DNA of 64,000 nt from Dryomyza anilis. Its lineage: Eukaryota; Arthropoda; Insecta; Diptera; Dryomyzidae. Position 1 is the stretch's first letter; every line of letters starts with the position of its first letter. The position numbers were made by a program, and so were the translations under genes. Positions 54,977-64,000 of this stretch are shown piece after piece. The stretch is from positions 15,977,529-16,041,528 of the forward strand of contig OX638132.1 in NCBI GenBank assembly GCA_951804985.1, written 5' to 3'. A model generated the notes under the pieces. It did not search any database. It was not told where the DNA came from and saw only the letters and a program-made list of their open reading frames with translations.

Positions 54977-55489
54977 GATGAGCTAAACACCCTGTATAAG
55001 TATCAAAAATTAAATTTATATTACTCGACTAGAATAATTTCTACTACACACAGAAAAATCTTCTTTTGACATGAGGTTGGAAGAACGAAATAGTTAGTTG
55101 CAGCAAACAACTTCATACGGAATTTGTTGGTGGCATTGCCATATTCGGTGGGCGTTTAAAATATTTGCGTAAACACATAAGAAAATATCACATTAAGTAC
55201 ATTATGGAACGATCATTGTTTTTATGGTACATGTATTAATCGTTTTTTCATATTTATTCAAAGTTTTCTTGTAATTTGGATAGTATTTGAAAAATTCAAA
55301 TAAAATCAAATATTTCAAATATTTCACGAATATTTATAATGCCAAATTGTAGCATATTTCATATCATTGATAATAAAGTTAAGAACAGATAAATTCATTA
55401 ATAATTCGTATTCAATTTTGATCTGAAGGATACGGCCATGTTGAAGTTACAGATTTCGTTTTATTTCAATTTTTTAAACTTTTGAATAC
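54977..55489. other. Spacer; possible element start at 55.04 kb
   Basis: TACACACAGAAAAATC at 55043-55058 matches the CACRCAGAAAAA ends of other elements, but no inverted partner was found. The rest is AT-rich. Confidence 0.4.
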
Positions 55490-55660
55490 GATTAATATCT
55501 CCGCAAACCAAACGATAATTTTACAATATCGAAACGATATCATTTATGTGCGCAAATTGTCGTTTTCGATTATCTTTAAATATACGAAAGCGATAGGGTT
55601 TTCAATAAACACGAACCTCTCTAAAACGATATCGTCGTTATAGATATCGAGATGATTTCT
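55490..55660. repeat. CGATATCG motif cluster
   Basis: AACGATAATTTTACAATATCG, AAACGATATCATT, CGTTTTCGATTATC and AACGATATCGTCG recur in both orientations. Same type as the 46.4 kb cluster. Confidence 0.5.
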
Positions 55661-55773
55661 TTAATAACACCACACAACAAAATGAGAAAAAAAGTTTACA
55701 CAGTAAATTCCATTATTTTTGTATTATTGGAAATAATCCACATAATTTGAATAAATGAATTAAAAAAATTTCT

Positions 55774-56910
55774 ATGGATAGGTTCACGAGATTTTGAGCA
55801 ATAACTTTTGTACTAAGCTTTCAAAAAGGTTGTCTTATATATAATTGTTATATCGAATGAAAGGTAATTAAATATTAAATAAACATTTTTTACAACACTT
55901 TGGAATTGGTTCACCGGTTAAAGAGAACACTGTAGAAGAACTCGAAAAATTTATATTTTTTCGACCAAAATTTATTCAAAATGCATTTAAAAAATGGCGA
56001 AAAAATAAAAACGCAAAATGATCAACAGTTTGTAATATTCCAAAATTAGCCTGCTTATTTCTAAAGAAAATTATTTAAAAATAAATGAAATCTATTGATA
56101 CATTTTGAGAACAGAAAAAAATCATGTGAAAACATTACAATTGAGTATTAACTAAAAAAATCGCAATTTTATGTTATACCTTATACCCATTGGTTACAAG
56201 TTATAAAATGTATGTGAGAATATTATATAATATTAGATATGACCGTCTGTCTGTTCGCCTATACACGATAACATAAAAACTGCTATTCCGAATGATGTGA
56301 AATTTATTTTCAATATATTTTAGTAGAATAGTAATTCAAAGTTCAAAAATTAGTCGAATTAGTCAACGTAATCTACTTATCCACTACGAGATATGGGTTA
56401 CTATTTAGGACCACATATCTCGCTAAGTATTAAGGATAAAGTTATATAATTTAAAAAATGAGCGTGATCCGCTCACATTTTTTATTTTTTATTTTTATGC
56501 CTATATGTATAGCACTCAATTATATTGCTTTCAGATAACTTTTTTTATCCTCAAATATTACACATATATTTTTGTCATTGATAGCTCAATTTCTTCGAAA
56601 GAATGCGAACTAATTTTGAAATATTAAAATTTGTGTACCATCTTAATTTCTCGATTTTTTTAATTGTTTTAAACGATGATTTTTTTGTAAATTTTTGTTG
56701 AAAAAAAAGCTTTTTTCAAGTTCTTCTATCGAGTTCTCATAAACTTGTAAACGAATTTAAAAATGTTCTGAGATTTTTTTTTTGTATATTCAATTACCTT
56801 TCATTCAATCATATGTGGTATTTAAAAAGCGAGATATTTACAAATATATGTAAGCACCTTTCATAAAGTTGCGTTTCAAGTTATTGGCCCATATTTTGTA
56901 AACCTATCCA
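55774..56910. mobile_element. 1.14 kb inverted-repeat element, TGGATAGGTT ends
   Basis: TGGATAGGTTCACGAGATTTTGAGCAATAAC (55775) is matched inverted by ATTATTGGCCCATATTTTGTAAACCTATCCA-type sequence (to 56910). AATGAAAGGTAATTAAATA/TTCAATTACCTTTCATTC is a second inverted pair. The middle (56180-56500) contains TATACC, GACCGTCTGTCTGTTC and GAGCGTGATCCGCTC, probably a remnant of the TATACCC element inserted inside. Confidence 0.65.
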
Positions 56911-56920
56911 AAGAAACATT

Positions 56921-57218
56921 AATAATAATAATAGTTTTGCACTACTGTTCTATAAGAATTTAGGCCGAGCTCTCTCACCATTTTGAGCTGTGCGTGTTAG
57001 ATTTGTACTCAAAGTGGTGGGTCCTACCGAATCCGAACGGCGGGTGAGAGCTTTTCATAGGCAATGTTTTACTCTCGTAGGTTTGCCATTTACTGCCAAG
57101 AGGTAGCGCGGTATAGAAAAATGTTTCTATGAAAAGATGTTGTTGGCTCCAGTCCAGGCTTGACCCGCGGACCGTTCGGCTCGCAGTACAACGCACTAAC
57201 AACTGAGCTACCGCGGCT
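56921..57218 (-). mobile_element. tRNA-derived SINE, copy 4
   Basis: (AAT)n tail at left, body with a ~10-bp deletion (lacks the ACAGTTTATTG segment), then decayed boxes at right (GGCTTGACCCG, CAACTGAGCTA). Substitutions in both the A and B boxes suggest it is transcriptionally dead. Confidence 0.85.
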
Positions 57219-57239
57219 ACAATACAAATATAATTATTC

Positions 57240-57660
57240 CACCTCCAATTAGAGTAGTGGTTTCTTAATTTTTATTCCAGTTACATTTCTTGTTCTAAAA
57301 TTTAAAATGATGTTGCTTTTTTAAATTTCGGTTTATTGAATTTTTGTAATTTCGATTACAGTTGATGTTCTGGTTTCTGGGTTTAAATGAAACGGATCCG
57401 GTACACTACCGATTCCACAGTATTTTAAAGGAAATCAGGAAACCGAATATTAAGAAAGCTTAATTAGGATTACAGTTTAAGTTTTCAGTTGTGGTTCCGT
57501 AATAATTATTCCAATTACATTATCCTTAACAGTTTCCATTTCCTAAACTTTAGTAATTTCGATTCCGGTTCTAATTCTGGTGCCACATAAATGAAACTAT
57601 TCAGATACAGTACCGGTTCCATTCGAGCCCAGGTTTCATGCAAATAAAAGAAATGTTTCT
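57240..57660. repeat. GGTTCC/GATTCCGGTT motif cluster
   Basis: Repeated TTCCGGTTC, GGTACACTACCGATTCC, GATTACAGTT and CAGTACCGGTTCC in an AT-rich linker, like 15.00-15.31 kb but in the opposite sense. No ends defined. Confidence 0.45.
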
Positions 57661-58910
57661 CTGGTAAACAAAAATTTCAAAATAATGTACAACACTTTTT
57701 GAATAAAAAATCAGAAAAACCGGATGCTGCGAAACGCAAACTCAATGCAATCGATGAATCGATTGTCAGCAGCTTCACATTGTTGGTAGTCTTTTGATGA
57801 TTTTGTTGTTGTTGCGTTTGTTGCATTCAATGTTGTCGACCAGTTGTGCAACTTCTTATCAGCCAACAGATGTCATTCTAAACTTGAAGAAAAAATTTAA
57901 AAATAAAAAATTTAAAAAAAATACAAAGAAAACGCATGACTTTAAATAAAAGTTGCTGCAAGAATCTCGTTTCTTGTCATAAGCAAAAACAATTTCAAAT
58001 ATTTTAAAAGTGTTCGTTTAGCAAAATGTGGAATGTCTGATGCCTCGATCGCTCGCTCACTCACTCCCGGCCGGCCGGCCGCACGTAGCCTGCAGGATGG
58101 TTGGATGCTTGACTGGCGGCTCAAAGAAGTCGGACTAAGTGACTGAATGACTGACTGACTATTTTAGCTGTGGCAAAAGTGAATGAAGACAGGTTTTAAT
58201 TAGAGGCGGCGGCGCAGACGGACGCATGCGGCTTTATGTCAGGTTCTTTAATTTGATAAACGGGCCGCCGCGACGCGGAGTTGAAAGCGGCAGTCGCAAG
58301 CGGCAGAGCAGAGGGTGGCAAGTGGAAGACTTATTTTAAATTTAAAAATTAAAAAAATTTATATAATAGAATTGGAGTTTAAAGCACACAAAATATTTGC
58401 TAATAAAAAATAAAAAACATTTTTAAAAAAATATATTTATTTTGTAGTTCTAAGCACTTTACAAAATGCTTTCAGCAACATTGTTGCTTGCATTTTGCAC
58501 ATGTTGCTCTTCTGCTGTTCCCACTTCTGCTTCGAGATCTACGCGCATTGATTTTGATTGAATATCACAGCAGAATTCATGAAGTTACCATGATGAAGAT
58601 TAAGTGCTGTCAGCATCAATGAAGTGCCAGCGCAGCAACAATGGCAACACATAGTAAATAGGCAAATAAACGCCCTCCAGCCACAGCCAATGCAAAAATA
58701 AAAATAAAACTAAAACTACAAAATACAAAATACATAAAACGGACAACACGATGCTCTGAAGGAGCCTCAGTTATAGCTGCAGTTGAAGCATTGAAGTTGA
58801 AGTTAGCGCACCGGACAAATGAATAATGCATTATTTGCAATGGCAAAATGTCATTAATAATGTGAATGACACTGAAAATGAAACATGAAATAATAAAAAA
58901 TAACATCTTG
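57661..58910. promoter_or_regulatory. Repeat-poor island with GC-rich segment, possible regulatory DNA
   Basis: 58030-58330 has the highest unique GC in the window (CCCGGCCGGCCGGCCGCACG, GCGGCGGCGCAGACGGACGC, GGGCCGCCGCGACGCGG), flanked by unique DNA to about 58.9 kb with TGTTGTTGTTGCG and CTGACTGACTGAC runs. There is no convincing open frame. It could be an enhancer, promoter or non-coding first exon of a gene beyond the window; that is inference. Confidence 0.35.
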
Positions 58911-59943
58911 TATATGATGAAAAAAAAGAAATAAAATCAATTGCACAAAATGGCCAAGAGTGAGATGATGAAACGATACACGCACAATTCTTGGGTGGCT
59001 TCAAAATATTTTGTAATTTGGTATTTTCTATTTTAAATTTGGATTTTTCTTTTGATTTTGGATATGTTGTTCATTTGGTATTTACTTTTAAAATTTACTA
59101 TAAAACTATAGTACTAAAATATACTACTAAATTATATGACTACAAATTTTTGTTGAAAATATTGTAAAATAAATACATAAAATAGTAATTTTAATTTTTT
59201 TTTATAATAAAGTTTTATTATGAGGAATTTGAGAATTTTGAGAGCACTATAAAGAGGGCTCCGCAAGGATAACGTTAAGTGCGAGATGAAAAAAGTGTAT
59301 GAAAAAAATCTTTACTACATTATTATACATTCAATAATTTAAAAAAAGATGCACAAAATATTCATATTTCGAAAAAAAATAAGTTTTATATTAAAAATGT
59401 TGTAATAAAATATTAATTAATTTTTTTACTTTGTTGAAAAAAATAACCTACCGTATCACATAAAGAGCCAATATTAAAATTTTTCTGGAAACTATGATCG
59501 ATTATCTGTAAAATGAATGTAATATTTTTGATGTGTGCTGTGAATTGTATAAGTAAAAATAAAATATACGGTTGTATCATTTTTTTAAAGTAAAGTAAAT
59601 TTTTAAAACACCTTGACTTCATTGGGTATTCCAAATAGACCCTAACGCTAGAACATTTTTTTTCCTGAAATGAACCATGGAATCAGTCCCTGAAATATTT
59701 GCACCCCAAAGCAGATTACCCTGTATATACTATACATATAAGTTTTATTTTTTTGCAAACAAAAGACTTAGACAACAAACTACGTAAAATCATATATTGC
59801 AAATCATGTTGTGAATGGTTTTTTTTTAACGTTTTACTTTAATTGTTGTTGTTATTTTTAGTCTTATGTAAAATCAACAAGAATTAAAATAAATATAAAT
59901 TTTTATATTATTTAGTTCTGCTTTAAATAGTATTTGGCGCTGG
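58911..59943. other. AT-rich spacer, nothing recognised
   Basis: No repeat end or coding frame that I can support. Confidence 0.4.
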
Positions 59944-61776
59944 TAACATTAACCAACACATTTTTTTTCACGGACATCTCGTATTTCAATTCTATATAAT
60001 TCACTGGTGCTGATTTTGACTGAATACATAAGATTTTTTTTTCCTTAAACATAGCGTTTTTCAAAATTTGTATGCTATTTATGCCGTTCTAACTACAATA
60101 AAGAAAATATATATTATAGTTTTACCAAAAATAATAAATGCAATTTTTCTTTTAAATGTCAAAACTTATTTTAATATACTAATTAATTCTAATATTCCAA
60201 TACATTTTTAAGACAATTTCCCAGCAGGAAATGTCACCAATGATTCCCCTATGTCAGGTCAGAAACCTCGATGACCCATAGCATTTTCGACCGGCAAAGC
60301 ATTGATGACATTTTCATACAAATGTCTACTGATTCCTGCATGATTTAGCATTAACGATGTCATGCACGTCATTCATCAATGAAGCCACAAATGATAGTCA
60401 TACAGTTGTATATGTATATATATTTTTTTTTTGTAAAAAAAAATATTTTTTTATTATTTTATTAATTTTTCAATTTATATCTTTTTTATTTATCTTATTT
60501 TAATTATTATTTCAATTTGATTATTTTCTTCTGTTCTCGGTCGGAATGGAATGTGTACTTGCTAATGTCAATAACGAACTTCACTAGCGGCCATCATCTA
60601 TCATCATTACTACTGCTTATTATCTCGCTTTTATAAAAATTGGTCCCCTTTGTGCCTATGAATTATATGGCAGGGTGACATCGAACGCAAATTTTCAGTT
60701 TCACGCGTATATGCTGCCCCTAGACGTATGTTGTATGCATTGTATTTCACAACTTAAATTCTGCATACCTTTAGATGCATGTGACGTGAATGTTAATTTT
60801 CATCAATGACACATTTTCACAATGTCATTGATATATGTATATATGACATATGGTGTATGACGTCTTTAATACAATGTCATTTATGAAATTGTTGTAGACA
60901 TATTCATCCATGATAAATTTTCTAATGTCTTCGATTCATCATTGATGACGTTGTCGTCAATGAGGCCATTTCCTGCTGTGTTTATCTAAACACCAAATAT
61001 TTAGACTTTTTAATTTAGACAATTTCTAATGTTTTTTTTAGCAGTTACAACATTATAATAAAAGAAAATGATTTAGGGTTATCCAGAGCATGGTCGATAC
61101 TAACTATCAAAATTATTAGTTTCTTTTCCAAATAGATCTAACTTTTGAAAAATTTTAACTTAATTTTGATATTTTAGTATAATCAATTTTCAAAAAAAAA
61201 ATGTCTGCATTCCGAAAATATTATGATTTCATATTTGAAATATGCCTATTCGAATTGCATACTAAAATTTTTCTTATTGTGATGTCTTTTTGAGAAAAAA
61301 TCGGGTAAAAACGGCTATTTTTCAGTAATTTATATGTCAAATATACCAAAATTTTCAACCTTTGCAGTTTATGACGGAAACTATATATTAAATAAAACCG
61401 ATGAAAAAATTTAGTAGTTTTAATCATTAGTTTAAACTTTAAACTATACTCTGCATAACCATTAATCATTTTCATATTTATTGGTAGATCGAAAATGATA
61501 ATAAAATCATCCACAAATACTCTAAACAAATCACAAAACAAATTTTGTGTTCACAGATTTTTGTAAAACAAGTTGGTTAAAGATTTGTATTTTTTTTATT
61601 CAAATAAGTGTCTGAAAAGGAACTAAAAGTTCGCATCCGATTTTTTAAGAAAATGTTTCGAAAAACAAAAAATAAAACAGAGTATGCAGACGAAATCAGC
61701 AATTGCGAATTATAAAGAATTAATGTCGGAATGTCCATGGCAAATATTTTTTGTTTGTTTTCTTGAGTAGTGTAAT
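59944..61776. mobile_element. Family X copy 3, interrupted by another element
   Basis: The left arm (CATCTCGTATTTCAATTCTA, CACTGGTGCTGATTTTGACTG) and right arm (GAGTATGCAGACGAAATCAGC, GGAATGTCCATGGC, CTTGAGTAGTGTAA) match the 17.0 kb copy. An ATGACAT-filled element at 60222-60978 is inserted between. An 85-codon frame in the right arm is non-coding AT-rich sequence. Confidence 0.7.
60222..60978. mobile_element. Inverted-repeat element filled with ATGACATT motif
   Basis: Ends CAGCAGGAAATG and CATTTCCTGCTG are perfect 12-bp inverted repeats. Between them ATGACATT, ATCAATGA, CATTGATGAC and AATGTCAT recur in both orientations, most densely near both ends. The centre is T-rich (60420-60540). Inserted in family X copy 3. 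Confidence 0.78.
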
Positions 61777-61922
61777 CCATATATATTGAAATCGCATATT
61801 TTTTTAGTGATATTAAAATTGTTAAAAAAAACAAATATAATAGTTATTCTTAGAGATTTAAATTTTTTTAATTTAATTTTTAATGTATATCATATAATAT
61901 AAAAATGCCCATATCGTACCAT

Positions 61923-62880
61923 TCATGCCAAAGGGGTGAATGTGCAATTATTGACATTTGCGTTTTTTTACATTTTTGAATGTAGTTTATAGTTTGTTGG
62001 ATATTTAGCCACAAAAGACAAAACCGTTCGAATTTGAAAAATTGAAAATCTTGTCACGCCAAAAGGGCGAATCTTTTCGTTTTATCGCCATAACTTTTTA
62101 TTGGTATAAAATAAAATAGTGGTGTAAACACATTTATTGTTTTTTTCAAAGCACCTATCCACATGCATCATTAATTAAAAATATTTTGGCAAACATTATT
62201 TTGCCATTTGTTAAATGCAGGAAAATTTGTTTGGCAAAATATTTGTAATTAATAATGCAGATCGATAGGTGCTTTGAAAACAAACAATAATTGCCTTTTC
62301 ATCACTATTTTATGTAGTACCATTAAAGAATTATAGCAAAAAAACGAAATGATTCGCCCTTTTGGAACGACAAGATTTCCAATTTTTCAAATTTCTTCGT
62401 TTTTTTTGCTATTATTGGTGCAAGATAAAATAGTGGTGTAATGATATTTTTTGTTTGTTTTTAAAGCACCTATCGATTGGCATCATTATTTAAAAAATTT
62501 TGACCAAATATTTTTTCCTGCAAATAACAAATGGCAAATTAATGTTTGACAAAATATATTTAATTAATAACGCCAATAGATAGCAAACAATTAATGACTT
62601 TACATTACTATTTTATCTTGCACTAATAAAAAGTTATAGCATAAAAACAAAAATATTTGCGTTTTGATCAGGATATAGCCTCACAAAATTCGTATTTATA
62701 ATTCAGTAGGTTGTCCAATTCTAAAGATATTTTATGTACGTTATAATAATTGACGAGTAAACTAAAATAACAGAAAAAATTAAAGAAACTATAAATTTTG
62801 CTAATTTTTAAAGAACTTTAAACTTTTAAAATTTGATTTCCTAACATTTTTAAAAATGCACATTCGCCTCTTTGGCATGA
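61923..62880. mobile_element. 0.96 kb element with long TIR and nested palindromes
   Basis: TCATGCCAAAGGGGTGAATG at left and its reverse (CATTCGCCTCTTTGGCATGA) at right match with two mismatches over 24 bp. Inside, TAGTGGTGTAA...AAAGCACCTATC...TTTTGGCAAA is present in direct and inverted copies, forming palindromes centred near 62.22 and 62.53 kb. Non-coding. Confidence 0.75.
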
Positions 62881-63699
62881 CAGTGACGCTATGTTTTATG
62901 TATTTTTTTTTACAGAAACTTTAGAATTGAATTTTCGGAACTTGATATATGTACACAACGAGTTAAAAAAAAATTTAAATAATTTGTAATAAAAAGATTA
63001 AAAATCTAATATATTAAAAATATTATGTTATTCTTTATTAATTTTCTTTCCTATTGTTTAGTTTTAATAAATGTAAAATATTTATGAGTTTTATACAGTC
63101 GAAATTGTCGATTTTATTATAAAATATTAACAGTTTAAAACGTCTCTCTGTTCTTAAGAGTCACCAATTTTCGCGTAGTTACATTTTAAAACCTTTTTAT
63201 AAAAAAAGCCTAAATTGCACGCTAATCGTTTGTTTAACATCATGATCGTCAATGCACAATTTAACGACATAATTTACGATGCACTTAACTCGACTATTTA
63301 TACAATTTTAATATAGTTTTTAACTCGGTGTTTTTAATTTTAACTGAATAGACCACCGCTGCGAGGCGCCGCAAATTGCTATTTATGTTGTACGTGTTTT
63401 TTTTGTGTTAGCTCTTTTGTTGCAACACTTTTTTGTGCTGTTTTGCCAGCAAGAAACTCATCTCATTACGGCCATTTGTAGAGTGGGTTTATAGTAGATG
63501 TTGCTACAGTTTATGTTACTATTAAACGAGCAACAAATACATGCAACGTAAATTGTTTGTTTTTATTTATTTAATTAATGACGCGTTTGTAGTGAAAATT
63601 TGCAATCAGCAAAAACTTGTTTAACAGCAAGTGACAAAAACAAATTAAACAAATAAATAATATAAAAAATATTTAATACTTTTTACCAATAAAATATTG
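62881..63699. other. Spacer with small GC-richer patch
   Basis: 63350-63560 is repeat-poor and less AT-rich (CGCTGCGAGGCGCCGC). The rest is AT-rich. No gene is seen. Confidence 0.35.
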
Positions 63700-64000
63700 G
63701 AATTGATCTCGTAACGATATTGAAACAAATGATATACTGGGAACATATATCATTTCATACGAATTTCAATTCATATGAATTTGTTCATAACATTTATGAA
63801 TATAATATTCAATGTGATGAATATTGTTGAACTAATTTTCAATATTGAATATTGTTAAACTAAAAAATAAATTAATTGATGGACATTTTTTTCACGAATT
63901 TTTGAAAAAAAAAAAATTTTTTTAGAAAATAGTTCGAAAAAAGTGTTGTTGTAAAAATTTTATTTAAAAAAAACACATAAAAAATACCAAAAAGAAAATT
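63700..64000. mobile_element. GAATTCAT motif-filled element, cut by window end
   Basis: ATGATATACTGGGAACATATATCAT, GAATTTCAATTCATATGAATTTG and GATGAATATTGTTGAAC motifs are like those at 13.2 and 27.5 kb. The right end lies beyond the window or is lost. Confidence 0.4.

Noticed and set aside
1..64000. A reverse transcriptase, transposase, integrase or retroviral gene
   Set aside because: No frame with catalytic motifs or adequate length was found; all mobile elements here appear non-autonomous.

Overview
The window looks like AT-rich nuclear DNA from an insect, most likely a fly. Supporting points are a spliced, GC-richer gene in an AT-rich background, insect-type Helitron ends, tRNA-derived SINEs, TA-flanked inverted-repeat elements and long foldback elements. 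The species cannot be named from sequence alone. There are no bacterial, viral or CRISPR features. Almost every predicted open frame is a by-product of simple repeats or inverted repeats.

Genes. One intact intronless gene (4292-5218, +) encodes a 308-residue basic, proline-rich protein that resembles the testis THEG-repeat family; this assignment is tentative. Two exons of a second + strand gene lie at 19071-19256 and 25290-25684. They are joined across a 6.0 kb phase-1 intron and encode the C-terminal ~190 residues of a chromatin-type protein with two AT-hooks. Its earlier exons are not visible, so the intronless gene may lie inside an upstream intron of this gene. Weaker candidates are a minus-strand terminal exon (12802-13062), a 74-codon minus-strand ORF (50624-50848) and decayed coding fragments at 38.5-39.1 kb and 23.1-23.7 kb.

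Mobile DNA by region. 0.77-3.45 kb: a Helitron with both ends, carrying five 283-bp tandem units and two 15-bp arrays. 5.5-7.8 kb: a MITE, an inverted-repeat element and two SINEs. 7.9-9.8 kb: a T-rich array interrupted by a 0.8 kb element. 11-16.5 kb: tandem duplications, a second Helitron end, a CACG-motif element and a small foldback. 17-25 kb (gene intron and its left side): inverted-repeat elements, one holding a captured gene fragment. 26-32 kb: two long foldbacks and a 180-bp tandem array. 34-43 kb: further inverted-repeat elements and a GAATC array split by a second copy of the 8.5 kb element. 43.7-44.8 kb: a GC-rich foldback. 46-57 kb: a MITE, SINEs, a CATACTATGATC array inside an inverted-repeat element, perfect hairpins and a foldback. 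60-64 kb: nested inverted-repeat elements.

The most unusual theme is a set of separate elements, several flanked by TA dinucleotides, whose interiors are filled with their own short motif in both orientations. Examples sit at 14.8, 22.6, 35.3, 37.0, 52.0 and 60.2 kb. A second theme is the number of long near-perfect hairpins that could give double-stranded RNA if transcribed. GC-richer, repeat-poor islands near 33.1-33.5, 44.9-45.3 and 57.7-58.9 kb are the best places to look for regulatory DNA.
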